44,585 nucleotides of DNA from Desulfobulbaceae bacterium (GCA_019163135.1 JAFLKR010000082.1:1-44585), one strand, 5' to 3'; positions 17,589 through 30,500 are shown, counted from the first letter of the stretch. A program made the numbers and translations. The notes: generated by a model not told the origin, from the sequence alone.

Positions 17589-20333
17589 TCAACCGCCAGT
17601 TTCAGAACCCGGCAAGAGCGACAGCACCAGTTCCCGACCCAGGGCCGGCGACCACAGTGGCCCCTGAACCTGATCGCAACCGTGACGGCGAAGAAAAGCC
17701 AGTTGCGATTCTTCCTCGACGCCCTCGGCCAGCACAGTCAGCCCCAGGGCATGCCCCAGGCCGATGATGGCGGTGGCCAACGTCGCAGCTTTCCGGTCAG
17801 CGAGCACGCCACCGAGCACTTCGCGATTCAAGGCGATCCGCCCAAATGGCAACTGCTGCAGCCGAGACAGTGCACATCGGTCCGTACCGAAATCCCCCAC
17901 TGCAAGCCCCAGGCCAAGACGACCGATCTGCTCGATGCATTCCAACCCCTGAGCAGTGGCATCGGTGACCGCGTTCTCCCGCAACTCCAAGATCAGCAAG
18001 GCCGGAGAAATTTCGTACTGGGCCAGCACCCGCTCGATCATGGGAAGAAAATCTGGGTCCAACAACTGCCGGGAGATTAAAGGGACGGTCACCGGCAACA
18101 GGCGTTTCCCTTCTTGTCGCCAACCCTGTAGCGAACGGCATACCTCAAGCAGCAGCCACTCGCCCACCCCGGCCAGCATACCGCACTCGGTGGCTGCAGG
18201 GATGAAGGTCTCTGGCTGGAGCACCCCCATCTCCGGATGATTCCAGGTCAGTTTTGACGCAAGACCGACGAGATGACCGGTAGACAATTCGTACTCCGGC
18301 AGGTAATCGAGCAACAGCTGGCCCAATGCGATGGCCCGCCGAAATTGCTGCTCATCCAATCTTGGCCGCTGGCCGCCTTGCGGAATATCCTTCCGAAAAA
18401 ACTGGAAGTTGCTCCGGCCGAAATCCTTGGCTGCATACAGGGCGAGGTCGGCGCACTTGAGCACCCCCTCGATCTCGTTGGAATCGTCGGGGAAAAGCGC
18501 AATACCGATACTGGTGGTGATCGTGAGTTCGTTGTCCTGGGCCAATACCGGCACGGTCAGAGCCGACATGATTTTGGTGGCCACCACTGACGCGTCCTCC
18601 CGGCTACCGATATTTTCCAGGATGAAGACAAATTCGTCGCCGCCCAGCCTGGCCACCGTATCAGATTGCCGGCACTGCCGCTGCAGCCGCGCCGCGACCT
18701 CAATCAGCAAAAGGTCGCCGATGTCATGGCCCAGGGAGTCGTTGATCACCTTGAAGCGATCCAGGTCGAGGAACAGAATGGCCACATTGGTTCGGTTACG
18801 CCCGGCCTTGTTGATCGCCTGGGTGAGCCGATCCCGGAACAACAGCCGATTGGGCAGACCGGTGAGGGTGTCGTGGTGCGCCAGCCGGTAAAGATAGGAC
18901 TGACTTTCACGCAGTTCCTTCTCGATCCGCAACCGGTCGGTGATGTCCCGGGCCACCTCGATGATCCCGTAGAGCCCGCCCTGGCTGTCCCGAAGCGGTG
19001 AAACTTCAAGCTCAAAGGTGTTATTGACGCCGTTGCCGTGATAGGGATTATGGATGAGTTTGGTCTGGAGAAGCGTTTCCCCGACTTCGGTGACCGGGCA
19101 GGGAAAGCGGCGATCCTGACAGGGGGAGTCGCTGCCGCAGAACAGGCGGTAACACTTTTGTCCCTGCATCGAGGCGATATCCCCGCCGTTCCGGACCAGA
19201 CCGGCGGCGGCCTGATTGATCAGCAACAGATTGAAATCAAGGTCGATGACCATGACCGGATCGCCGGCGCTGTCGATCACGGTCTGCAGGAAACTGCGTT
19301 CATGATCGACGGCCTCGTGCAACTGCTGCTGCACGGCCGCCAGCGCCTGGTCCTGTTTTTTTTGCAGGGTGATGTTCTGGTGAGTGCCGGTCATGCGCAC
19401 CGGCATGTTATTTTCGTCCCGTTCCACCACCCGGCCGCGGTCAAGAAACCAGATCCATTCCCCGCCTTTGTCCTGGACTCGATATTCGATCCGGTATTCT
19501 TCAGTCTTGCCGGTCAGGTGCTCGTTGAGCACGGTCAGCACCCGGTCCCGATCATCGGGATGAATCACGCGCTGGGCGTCGGCCGAATCGCCATTGCCTG
19601 ATCGATAATCGAGGAATTTCCACTGATCAGGACTGGTATACATTTCACCGGTCTTGATATTCCAGTCCCACAACCCGGCCTGGGAGGCATGCAGGGCCAG
19701 TTCGTACCGTTCCTCAACCAGCTGCAGTTCCACTTCGCGTTGTTTCGCGGCCTCATCGTCAAACAACTGCCGGAGCGCCTGGGTGATGGATACTGCCAGA
19801 TCGGCAATAATCCGCCGTTCCAGTGCAGTTGCTTGCGTACCCGGCGGCAACTGAATGGTAAAAAATCCTGACAGGCTCGGACTGCAGCGGATAGCTGCAC
19901 AGATGGCCGAGGAAACCTCAGGCCCACCTGAATCAATACAGACACCGCAGTCGCAGCGCTCACAGAGCACGGTTTCGCCGTCACCGGCCTGGAGGGCCAG
20001 CGTCCCGCAATTCGGCAACTGCCCTTCCCGGAGGCGATCCATGATCAGCGCAAAACGATCGCCGAGACCGGTTTCAGCGGTGATCACTCCGCCCGCGTCC
20101 TGATCGCGCAGCACCAGCAGAGCCGACGGATTACGCCCATCAACCGTCAAACGATCGCAGATGCCCTGGAGCAGGTTGGCCAAGTCCCTCTCCTGGAGAA
20201 GGAACCGACAGACGGCATAGGCGGCCTGAAGCAAGTCTGACGTTATTTTCATGGGGGTCAGAGGAATCATTTGGATGGTTAGTGGCCCGGTACGCACCGA
20301 AGCAAGAACAAAGCCCGTTCTCGACTTCTTCAT
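17589..20333 (-). CDS. PAS-PAS-GGDEF protein with degenerate EAL domain
   Basis: A 914-residue cytoplasmic c-di-GMP signalling protein. Residues 1-200 look like a GAF-type sensory region with a Cys cluster (124, 127, 129, 132). PAS 1 spans about 205-325 and PAS 2 about 345-470, the latter with Cys394, 399, 405 and 412. The GGDEF domain (about 480-645) has an intact GGDEF (564-568) and an inhibitory RxxD site (RQSD, 555-558), so it should make c-di-GMP under product control. The EAL domain (about 660-905) keeps AEGVEEESQL and QGPLWSP but has lost EAL (GLASKLTW), the DD metal pair (VGDFGTD) and the KID lysine (IALN), so phosphodiesterase activity is unlikely. No good Shine-Dalgarno supports the ATG at 20333; the Met at residue 28 is an alternative. 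The response regulator gene lies 54 bp upstream. Confidence 0.9.
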   Translation of the reverse strand: MKKSRTGFVLASVRTGPLTIQMIPLTPMKITSDLLQAAYAVCRFLLQERDLANLLQGICDRLTVDGRNPSALLVLRDQDAGGVITAETGLGDRFALIMDRLREGQLPNCGTLALQAGDGETVLCERCDCGVCIDSGGPEVSSAICAAIRCSPSLSGFFTIQLPPGTQATALERRIIADLAVSITQALRQLFDDEAAKQREVELQLVEERYELALHASQAGLWDWNIKTGEMYTSPDQWKFLDYRSGNGDSADAQRVIHPDDRDRVLTVLNEHLTGKTEEYRIEYRVQDKGGEWIWFLDRGRVVERDENNMPVRMTGTHQNITLQKKQDQALAAVQQQLHEAVDHERSFLQTVIDSAGDPVMVIDLDFNLLLINQAAAGLVRNGGDIASMQGQKCYRLFCGSDSPCQDRRFPCPVTEVGETLLQTKLIHNPYHGNGVNNTFELEVSPLRDSQGGLYGIIEVARDITDRLRIEKELRESQSYLYRLAHHDTLTGLPNRLLFRDRLTQAINKAGRNRTNVAILFLDLDRFKVINDSLGHDIGDLLLIEVAARLQRQCRQSDTVARLGGDEFVFILENIGSREDASVVATKIMSALTVPVLAQDNELTITTSIGIALFPDDSNEIEGVLKCADLALYAAKDFGRSNFQFFRKDIPQGGQRPRLDEQQFRRAIALGQLLLDYLPEYELSTGHLVGLASKLTWNHPEMGVLQPETFIPAATECGMLAGVGEWLLLEVCRSLQGWRQEGKRLLPVTVPLISRQLLDPDFLPMIERVLAQYEISPALLILELRENAVTDATAQGLECIEQIGRLGLGLAVGDFGTDRCALSRLQQLPFGRIALNREVLGGVLADRKAATLATAIIGLGHALGLTVLAEGVEEESQLAFLRRHGCDQVQGPLWSPALGRELVLSLLPGSETGG

Positions 20334-20387
20334 GCGGCTACGGCAAACACGGCATTTTTCGTTGCAACCCTATGGGTGAATAGCCCC

Positions 20388-21782
<1,395 letters not shown>

Positions 21783-21794
21783 ATCTTGAATATA

Positions 21795-21812
21795 GTAGCA
21801 TTAAACTGCTAC
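21795..21812. promoter_or_regulatory. Dyad in the regulator/rlmD divergent gap
   Basis: GTAGCA (21795-21800) and TGCTAC (21807-21812) form a 6-6-6 dyad inside the 39-base gap between two divergent starts. It overlaps a possible plus-strand promoter (TTGAAT 21786-21791, 18 bases, TACAGT 21810-21815). It could be an operator, but six-base dyads occur by chance. Confidence 0.3.
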
Positions 21813-21821
21813 AGTGTGCAA

Positions 21822-23120
21822 ATGGAACATACGCTTGTCATCAAAAAGGTCATCACCGGCGGCAAAGGGCTGGCTTCGCTCCCGGACGGCATGGTACTCA
21901 TGGTTCCGGCCGTCCTGCCAGGCGAGACCGTGGTCGTCCGCGAAACCAGGACGCGCAAGGGATACAAGGAAGCCCGCCTGATCCGGATTATCGAAGCGGC
22001 CCCGGAACGGATCACCCCGCCCTGCCCCCATTATCTGGACTGCGGCGGCTGCGACCTCCAACACGCCGCCTATCCGGCTCAACTGGAAATCAAAGGGCAG
22101 ATCCTGCACGAAATCCTGGAACGGGCCAAACTGGAACTCCCTGCCGATCAGCCCGGCCCGCCCCTGCCCTCGCCGGCCGCCTTCGGCTACCGACACCGGG
22201 TGCGACTACACCTCGACCCAGCCGGCCAGCTCGGTTTCCATCAAAGCGCCAGCAACCGGGTGGTGCCGATCCGGCGCTGCCTGTTGGCCACCGAACCGAT
22301 CAACCGGGCCATTGGCGCGCTGGTCGACGAAGGTTGGCCGCAACGATTAAAGGAAACGATCGCGGCCCTGGAACTGCTCCACTGCCCGGCCAGCGGTCGG
22401 GTCATCCTGGTGCTCCAGCCTCGCCCGGCGGCACCGAATACGGTCGATGCCGCCCAGATAGCAGAACTGGCAGCTCTCGCCGACGAGATAGTGGTCCAAG
22501 AAGACCGGCCCGGCCGCAATAAAGGGGAACAAAGCACCGCCGCTCTATCCCAGGATTTCGTTATTGGAGCGCAAAACTACCGCCTTGACTGGGATCATCG
22601 CTGTTTTTTCCAGGTCAATGTGCAGCAGAACCAGCGAATGCTGGCCTTGGCCATGGACCTGCCGGCATCGCGCCCAACTCCCTTTTCCGCTCTGGATCTG
22701 TTCTGCGGCATGGGTAATTTCTCCATCCCCCTGGGGTTGCTGGGCGCCATAGTAACCGGCATTGAGCACAACCAGCGCAGTATTCATTGGGCTGGACACA
22801 ATAGCCGCAGGGCCGGCCTTCAACAGATGCGATTCATCGCCGCTGATGTTGAACAGCAACTCAAACAAGCCGTCGCTCACCAGGAAACCTTCGACTGCAT
22901 TTTACTCGACCCGCCCCGCCAGGGGCTGGGCAAAGCCGCTGCCCTCCTGCCGCTGCTCCGGCCGGAGCGGATCATCTCCATCTCCTGCGATCCGGCGACC
23001 CTGGCCCGCGATCTCCGCCTGATCGTCGCCGGCGGCTACCGGCTCGCCGCCATCACTCCGGTGGATATGTTTCCCCAGACCCATCACATCGAATCCGTCG
23101 CCATCCTTGAAAGGAATTGA
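21822..23120 (+). CDS. RlmD/RumA-type 23S rRNA (uracil-C5)-methyltransferase
   Basis: A SAM-dependent RNA m5U methyltransferase of 432 residues. An N-terminal TRAM domain (about 1-55) binds RNA. The [4Fe-4S] ligands can be read as Cys68, Cys74 and Cys77 (PPCPHYLDCGGCDLQH) with Cys153. The methyltransferase domain has LDLFCGMGNFSIPL (291-304), DPPRQGLG (363-370) and the catalytic Cys389 in SISCDPATLARD. Which uridine is modified (RlmD, RlmC or TrmA-like) cannot be assigned with confidence. I start at the ATG at 21822; a TTG at 21786 would add 12 residues that nearly fill the divergent gap. Confidence 0.9.
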   Translation: MEHTLVIKKVITGGKGLASLPDGMVLMVPAVLPGETVVVRETRTRKGYKEARLIRIIEAAPERITPPCPHYLDCGGCDLQHAAYPAQLEIKGQILHEILERAKLELPADQPGPPLPSPAAFGYRHRVRLHLDPAGQLGFHQSASNRVVPIRRCLLATEPINRAIGALVDEGWPQRLKETIAALELLHCPASGRVILVLQPRPAAPNTVDAAQIAELAALADEIVVQEDRPGRNKGEQSTAALSQDFVIGAQNYRLDWDHRCFFQVNVQQNQRMLALAMDLPASRPTPFSALDLFCGMGNFSIPLGLLGAIVTGIEHNQRSIHWAGHNSRRAGLQQMRFIAADVEQQLKQAVAHQETFDCILLDPPRQGLGKAAALLPLLRPERIISISCDPATLARDLRLIVAGGYRLAAITPVDMFPQTHHIESVAILERN

Positions 23121-23207
23121 CATCGAGTAGACCTCGCACTATTCTGGAGCTTTTGTTCGCTCGTACGCATATTTTCCTTGTGCCCGCAGGGTGTCACCAG
23201 ACCTTAG

Positions 23208-23229
23208 TGCCCGACGGGCAAGATGCCCG
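23208..23229. repeat. Palindromic repeat-like element in the lysS leader
   Basis: TGCCCG (23208-23213), CGGGCA (23215-23220) and TGCCCG (23224-23229) can form two mutually exclusive hairpins. The core CGGGCAAGATGCCCG resembles short palindromes that I recall as dispersed in other genomes; this is memory, not a search. A further TGCCCG lies at 23181-23186. Confidence 0.4.
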
Positions 23230-23259
23230 CCATAACCTCATCCCCCCCCAGATACCTAC

Positions 23260-24747
23260 ATGGAAACAACCAGCAATCTCCTCCAACAGCGACGGGAAAA
23301 AGCAGATTCCCTGGCAGCAGCAGGCGTCAAGCTGTTCAGCAATACTTTCAACAATCCCCAGCCCATCGGCGAACTCCTGCCACAAGGTAAAACCTTAGTA
23401 GCAGAAGGCCACGATGACAGCGGCATCCACTACCGGGTTGCTGGCCGGGTGATGTCGATGCGCAAATTCGGCAAGGCCGCCTTTTTTCATCTCCAAGACG
23501 TGGAAGACCGCATTCAGGTCTATGCCCGCCGCGATCTACTGGGCGAAGAGGTCTTCGATAACTTTAAAAAATGGGATGTCGGCGACATCGTCGGCATTGA
23601 GGGGCGGCTCTTCAAAACCAAGACCGGGGAGTTATCGCTCGAGGCCACCACCCTGCAAATGATCACTAAATCGCTGCGCCCCCTGCCGGAAAAATTCCAT
23701 GGGCTCACCGATGTCGAAACCCGGTACCGCCAGCGCTATCTTGACCTGATCGTCAACCCCGAAACCCGTGATGTCTTTAAAAAACGGGTGGAAATCATCC
23801 GACTGGTCCGCGAATTTCTCAACAACCGCGGTTTCATGGAAGTCGAAACCCCGATGATGCAGCCGGTCCCCGGCGGGGCGACCGCCAAACCTTTCAAGAC
23901 CCATCATAACGCTCTGGACATGGACCTGTTCCTGCGAATCGCCCCGGAACTCTACCTCAAACGGCTCTTAGTGGGTGGATTTGAAAAGGTCTTTGAGATC
24001 AACCGTAATTTTCGCAACGAGGGGTTATCCACCCGCCACAATCCTGAATTCACCATGCTGGAATTCTACCAGGCCTATTCAACCTACCATGACCTCATGG
24101 ACCTGACCGAGGAAATGATCTCCTGGCTGGCCCACGAGATTACCGGTTCCATGGACATCACCTACCAGGGCGTTCCGGTTAATCTGGCCCCGCCCTGGCA
24201 GCGGCTGACCATGGAAGAGGCCCTGGAGCAGATAGCGGGCATCGACCCGGCTATCCTCAAGGATGACGCCGCAGTCATGGCGCTCGCCAAAACCAAAGGA
24301 ATCGAGCTGCAGCCCGAGGCCGGTCCGGGCAAGGCCAAAACCGAACTATTCGAGTTGCTGGTCGAGGAGCGCCTGATCGACCCGACCTTCATCACCTCTT
24401 ACCCCACCGAGGTCTCGCCGCTGGCCCGACGCAACGAGGACGACCCGTCGGTCACCGACCGGTTCGAGCTCTTTATCACCGGTCGGGAAATCGCCAACGC
24501 CTTCTCCGAGCTCAACGACCCCATCGACCAGCTGCAGCGCTTCCAGAAACAGATCAACGAGCGCGGCGACGACGACGAGGTCCACCCGGTCCTGGACCGC
24601 GACTATGTCCGCGCCCTCGAGTACGGCATGCCGTCGGCGGCGGGCGAGGGCATCGGCATCGACCGGCTGGTCATGCTCCTGACCGATGCCCCGTCGATCC
24701 GCGACGTCATCCTCTTTCCGCAGCTCAAACCGGAAACCGGCGAGTAA
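23260..24747 (+). CDS. lysS: Lysyl-tRNA synthetase, class II
   Basis: A class IIb aminoacyl-tRNA synthetase that charges tRNA-Lys; 495 residues, the usual length. The N-terminal OB-fold (about 60-150) contains [19 protein letters not shown] and FKTKTGELS. Catalytic motifs include the long block from [10 protein letters not shown] through [40 protein letters not shown] (motif 2) and the C-terminal [15 protein letters not shown] (motif 3). The ATG at 23260 has no recognisable Shine-Dalgarno, but the start fits the family. The lolC/E start codon lies 10 bases after its stop, so lysS-lolC-lolD form an operon. Confidence 0.96.
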   Translation: METTSNLLQQRREKADSLAAAGVKLFSNTFNNPQPIGELLPQGKTLVAEGHDDSGIHYRVAGRVMSMRKFGKAAFFHLQDVEDRIQVYARRDLLGEEVFDNFKKWDVGDIVGIEGRLFKTKTGELSLEATTLQMITKSLRPLPEKFHGLTDVETRYRQRYLDLIVNPETRDVFKKRVEIIRLVREFLNNRGFMEVETPMMQPVPGGATAKPFKTHHNALDMDLFLRIAPELYLKRLLVGGFEKVFEINRNFRNEGLSTRHNPEFTMLEFYQAYSTYHDLMDLTEEMISWLAHEITGSMDITYQGVPVNLAPPWQRLTMEEALEQIAGIDPAILKDDAAVMALAKTKGIELQPEAGPGKAKTELFELLVEERLIDPTFITSYPTEVSPLARRNEDDPSVTDRFELFITGREIANAFSELNDPIDQLQRFQKQINERGDDDEVHPVLDRDYVRALEYGMPSAAGEGIGIDRLVMLLTDAPSIRDVILFPQLKPETGE

Positions 24748-24757
24748 GCCCTTACCC

Positions 24758-25976
24758 ATGGCCTCCTTTGAGTGGTTTGTCAGCCTGCGGTATCTGCGGG
24801 CCAAACGTAAGCAGAAATTCATCTCGCTGATCACCCTCATCTCCATTCTCGGGGTGGCGGTCGGTGTCCTGGCCCTGATCGTCGTGCTGTCGGTCTGGAC
24901 CGGCTTCACCGAAGGGCTGCGCGACCAGATCATCGGCGTCAATGCCCATGCCCTGGTGCAGCGCCACGGCGGAGTGATCGGGGATACCGAAGAGGTCACC
25001 GCCAAGATCAAAGCCATCGATGGCGTCGAGGCGACCACGCCTTATATCTACGCCCAAGCCCTGATCAGCTCAGCCACCCAGTCCACCGGGGTGGTGCTGC
25101 GCGGCATCGACGCCGCCACGGCCCTCAAAGTCCTGCGCATCGGCCAGAAGATGACCGCCGGAAATTTAATTGACCTGGACCGATCCGCAGACGTTCCGGC
25201 CATTGTCCTGGGCCAGGACATGGCCCGGCAGTTGCGGGTCGGCGTCGGCGACAAAGTCAGGCTGCTCTCGCCCAACGGCCCGCTCTCCCCCATGGGGGTC
25301 CTTCCCAAAATTCGGACCTGCATGGTGGCGGGCATCTTTGAAACCGGGATGTCCGAGTACGACGCCACCATGGGCTTCATCAATCTGGACACCGCCCGTA
25401 GCCTCACCGACCTGCGTCAGGGCGTGCATGGCATCGAGATCCGCGTAAACGATGTCGACCATGCCGACCGCATCGCCGCCGCAGTGCAGCAAGCCCTGGG
25501 CCAGGGCTATTCGGTGCGCGACTGGATGCAGCTCAACCAGAACATGTTCGCCGCGCTCAAGCTGGAGAAAGCGGGAATCTTCATCGCCCTGGACCTGATC
25601 ATCCTGGTAGCGGCCCTGAACATCATCAGCGCCCTCATCATGGTGGTTATGGAAAAAACCCGGGATATCGCCATCCTCAAATCTATGGGGGCCACCACCC
25701 GGTCGATCATGCGGATCTTCTTTTATCAAGGCGCAGTCATCGGCCTTTCCGGTACCACCCTCGGCTTGGCCGGCGGGCTTACCCTCTGCGCCCTGCTCAA
25801 GCACTACAAATTCATCGAACTGCCCCCCAAGGTCTACCCCATGTCCACCATGCCGATCAAGGTGGTGCCCTTTGACGTCACCCTGATTGCGGTGTCCGCC
25901 ATCCTCATCACCTTGGCCGCCACCCTCTACCCATCGTGGAAGGCCTCACAAATTCGACCGGCCGAGGCGCTAACCT

Positions 25977-25984
<8 letters not shown>
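24758..25984 (+). CDS. lolC: Lipoprotein-releasing ABC transporter permease (LolC/LolE)
   Basis: A 408-residue inner-membrane permease that extracts mature lipoproteins for delivery to LolA. Four TM helices are visible: about 22-46, 273-297, 320-345 and 374-394, with the large periplasmic domain between TM1 and TM2, as in the LolC/E (FtsX-like) family. The N-terminus FEWFVSLRYLRAKRKQKFIS is typical. It overlaps the lolD start by 8 bases. Only one permease gene is present, so the complex probably uses a permease homodimer rather than the LolC/LolE heterodimer of enterics; a second gene elsewhere cannot be excluded. Confidence 0.92.
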
Positions 25985-26654
<670 letters not shown>

Positions 26655-26683
26655 GGCCGCCTCTTATCGACAAGGGACTGCAT

Positions 26684-27472
26684 ATGAACAACACCTCGCT
26701 CACTTTCCGTTTTTTCCTCATCCTTGCCTTCCTGCTCGCCTCCACCGGTTGCACCCGATCCCCGCATCTTAGCCAGTCCGCTCAACCTTCGGAGCCCATT
26801 TCGCCCGCCGTGAACGCCGAGCAGGCGAAAGCCCTTGCCAATGCCGCTGGGCAGGAAAAACCAGAAAGCCTACAGGGTAAGTGCCCGGACGATCGCACCA
26901 TCCGGGAGAGTGAACACAACCGAGCCAACTGTTATCACCTGCAACCGGGGGCGACGACAACAATCACCAAAAAAAAACGGGCTACCTGCAAAGCGGTTAA
27001 AACGACCCTGAAAAAAGGCCAGAAGGCTACCGCCAAAAAAACGACCGCAACGAAAACAACCGTGGTGCGAACCACCGGTCGCTGCCAACCGCAGAGCCTG
27101 ATCTACGCCCGCTGCCGTACCGGCATCACGACCTGCAGGCTGGGAGACACCAGCCCGGTGCAATGGTTCGCCTGTGCCCGTAAAAACGGCGACACCTCCT
27201 CCATTCCAACAGCAGGTTCAGTCATGGTGCTGGACAGCAACTCCGGCCGGGGCATGCCCACCGGCCACCCGATGTATGTCGAAGCTGTCAAAGAGAACAA
27301 AGACGGTACCTGGACTCTCCGCATCAGCCACACCAACTACGATCGCAAATGCCATCTTGATCAGGATGCCACCGTCCTCTATCATCCCAAACACCTGACC
27401 GCCAACTTCCAGTCCGGCCCCTGGGCAACCTGGGCCAATAGCCTGAAAGCCCTCGGATTTATCCTGCGCTGA
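26684..27472 (+). CDS. Putative lipoprotein with CHAP-like domain
   Basis: A 262-residue exported protein. Residues 1-22 are a signal peptide ending STGC, an acceptable lipobox with Cys23 as the lipidation site. A Lys/Thr-rich low-complexity segment (about 90-130) leads to a C-terminal domain that resembles CHAP amidases: SLIYARCRTGI (138-147), a middle block with TAGSVMVLD (176-184) and GHPMYVEAV (194-202) with a candidate His195, then LRISHTNYD. At the position where CHAP domains usually carry the nucleophilic Cys I read Ser138; Cys143 lies five residues on. It may bind or cut peptidoglycan, or be a non-catalytic relative. An AAGGGA site precedes the ATG. It is 29 bp after lolD. The domain call is by eye and moderate. 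Confidence 0.65.
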   Translation: MNNTSLTFRFFLILAFLLASTGCTRSPHLSQSAQPSEPISPAVNAEQAKALANAAGQEKPESLQGKCPDDRTIRESEHNRANCYHLQPGATTTITKKKRATCKAVKTTLKKGQKATAKKTTATKTTVVRTTGRCQPQSLIYARCRTGITTCRLGDTSPVQWFACARKNGDTSSIPTAGSVMVLDSNSGRGMPTGHPMYVEAVKENKDGTWTLRISHTNYDRKCHLDQDATVLYHPKHLTANFQSGPWATWANSLKALGFILR

Positions 27473-27530
27473 GGTCATCTCGACAAACGACAGCCACGGC
27501 ACCCCTTCTTTCTCTCCTCGTAATCGACCA

Positions 27531-30500
27531 ATGACTCAACCAACTCCCCCCACACCTCGCGAAACCTTACTGGATGCCTTCGATCATCTTGCTCCCTTGG
27601 AACAGTCGGTGCTCCAGGTGCTGGCGGTGGTGGCCGAATCGGTGACCAATGGCAAGATACTCGAAATCTGCACAAAAGCCGGCCTGACGCTCCAGGAGGG
27701 CACCGATACTACCGCATCGCGGGCTCTTGCCCATCTGTTGCAAAGGCTGAAAACGCTCCAGCTCATTGATGAGAACCATCTCGTCAACGACGCCATCCTT
27801 GAAATCATCGCTCGGAGACTATTTGCCGACCGGCAGACAACCGTCGTGCCGCCAGCGGCCATGGCGGAATCCAACCATCGTGCGCCCAATCGCACCGCCA
27901 GCAAAACCCGCGGGTCGAAGCCGCTCCCTTTGCCTTTGCCCGTTCCCCTGAGACGGGCCGTGGTGGATGCCGTGCGCGACGTGCTGCCCGCGCCGACCTC
28001 GCTCTATTATCTCCCTGCCCAGCGACTGGCTTCCGCCTGCCGTCGAACCCGGCGGGAATTACGTATCGCCCTGCTGGAAGGCAACGGCCCTCGCCTGGAA
28101 AACCTTACGGACACCCTGCTCACCCACTGCACTGCGCCAAATGATTTGATCGATCCACTGATCCGGTTCGTCAACAACCCCTTCGATGCCTCCTGGTTCA
28201 GCACCTTACCTCCCGAATGGCAGGCCCGGATTCTCTCACGGATTTTCAACCACACCTTCTATTTTCTCGAAGCAGATCGAGAAAGCCTGGATTTCGCCCG
28301 CAATCCGGGTTTATGGAAAGTGGTCCCCGCCAATTACCGGGTGGATCTGGCCTACAACCTGATCACCCATCTCATCCTCGGCGGCCGCATTGCGCAAGCC
28401 CGGCTCTTCTTCAAGGAGATCCGGGTCAAAGGCTTTGTCACCTATTCGTTCGGATTCGAGGGCTGGATCACCCTGCTCGAGGGACGACTGGAGGAGGCGA
28501 TCGACCTCTTTGACGCGGATCTCAAGGAACTGCGCCGCCTGCAAAGCAAGCGCACCATTTTCCTCAGCGGCTATGCCGCTCCCTTTTTCCTCCTCGCCCT
28601 GCTGCGCAAGGGAGACGCCGACAGCCTCAACAAGGCCAAAGTGTATCTCGATCAGGCCCTGCGACGATGCGAACAATTCACCTTCATGGCCGCGGCCCTT
28701 GGCGCCCTTGAGGCCATGCTGGACAGTCACAACGGCCTGAAGCCGAATACCTCCCGGCTGATTTTGTCTAACTTTGTCGATGCCGAGCGCAACGTCCGGG
28801 GAGGCTTGGCCCCCCTGTTCCTCGGCATGGCCTTTTTTGCCATCAACGGCCGACTCACCCCAAAAGACATCGAGGTGCTCAACCTTTGTTTTCTCAAGGC
28901 CCGCGAGGCCGGACTCCTCTGGCTGGCCATGGAATACGCCGAACTTCTCTGCCGCGCCGACCGGGAGACCACGGATCTTCGCAACTTTGTCAACCAGACC
29001 CAAGCCGCAACGGGCCTGCTGCCCCTGAGTGCAGGGGTGATCGTCGAGGAACCGTGGCAAAAAAGCCTACGGGCCCTACGGTTGGCTGCGGAAATGACCC
29101 CAGCAAAAAGCAAAGGGCCGAACAGCGGGACGCAGACCAGGATCGTCTATCTGCTCCGCTTTACCAAAGCAGGGGCGCTGACGGAGATCAGCCCGCTGGA
29201 GCAGAAGTTCACCGCCAAGGGCGCCTGGACCAAGGGACGGCCTATCGCCCTCCAACGGCTGGCCAGCGGCGAAAAACTCGAGGGACTGACCGCAGCCGAC
29301 CAACCCCTGCAGTCCGCTCTCCGCCGTGAGCAATACTATTATGGCAATTTTCAATACGAGTTCAATCTCAATCGGGCCCTACCCGGCCTGATCGGACATC
29401 CGCTCCTGTTTCTTGCCGACTCGCCCGCAACCCCAGTGGAGGTGCTCAAGGGCGAGCCTGAGATTCTGGTGCTGGGCAAGGGCAAGAATCTGGTCATCCA
29501 ATTCTCACCCGAGATCGCCACCGACGAACGCCATGTGCTGGTGCGGGAAACGCCCACCCGCTATCGGGTGATCGAGCTCTCCGAGGCCCACCAGCGCCTG
29601 GCCCGGATTCTCGGGACCAAGGGATTGACCCTGCCGGCCAAAGCCCAAGACGAGATCGCCGCAGTGCTCGCCTCGGTCTCCTCGCTGGTCACCGTCCACT
29701 CCACCATCCCCGGCACCGCGCACTCGATCGAAACGATCCAGGCCGACCCCACCCCCCGCGTCCACCTCCTGCCCCATGGCGAAGGATTCCGCCTGGAGAT
29801 TTTCGTTAAACCCTTCAAGGAAGGCGGGCCCTACCTTAAACCCGGCCAGGGAGTGAAGAATCTCATCGCCGAAGTGACCGGCCGCAAATGCCAGACCGAG
29901 CGCGACCTGAAAGAAGAAAATGCCAGGAGTGCGGCACTGGAGCGTAATCTCCCCGCCCTGACCGCCCTGCCCGAGGTGGACGGCCAGTGGTTTACGGCCG
30001 GCCCGGAGGAGGCGCTGCAGGTGCTGCTGGAACTCCAAGAGGCCCAGGAACGGGGGGAGACCCAGGTCGAATGGCCGGAGGGCGAAAAACTCAAAGTCGG
30101 CAAGGTGGCCTCATTTGCCAATCTGCGCTTAAAGCTCCGCGCCTCGGCCAACTGGTTTGAGGTAGACGGTGACTTGCGCGTGGACGCTGAGCGGGTCCTC
30201 GATATGAAACAGCTCCTCGATCTGCTTCAGGCCACCCCCCATCGCTTCCTGCCCCTGGGGGACGGCCAGTTTGTCGCCCTTTCCCGGGAATTGCGCAAAC
30301 GGTTGGACGAGTTAGCCGCCTATGTCGATAAGCGGGGCAAGAAAGTGAGTCTGCATCCCCTGGCGGCGCTGGCCCTGGAGGAACTCACCGGCCAGGCCGG
30401 CCAGTTAGATGCCGATCCCCAATGGTATGCCCGCTTGGATCGCATCCGTGAAGGGCTGACCGTAACCCCGCCCCTGCCCTCCACCCTAAAGGCGCAATTG

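Noticed and set aside
28311-29060. Minus-strand open frame within the SNF2 gene
   Set aside because: Antisense to a continuous 1445-codon gene; no ribosome-binding site or family.
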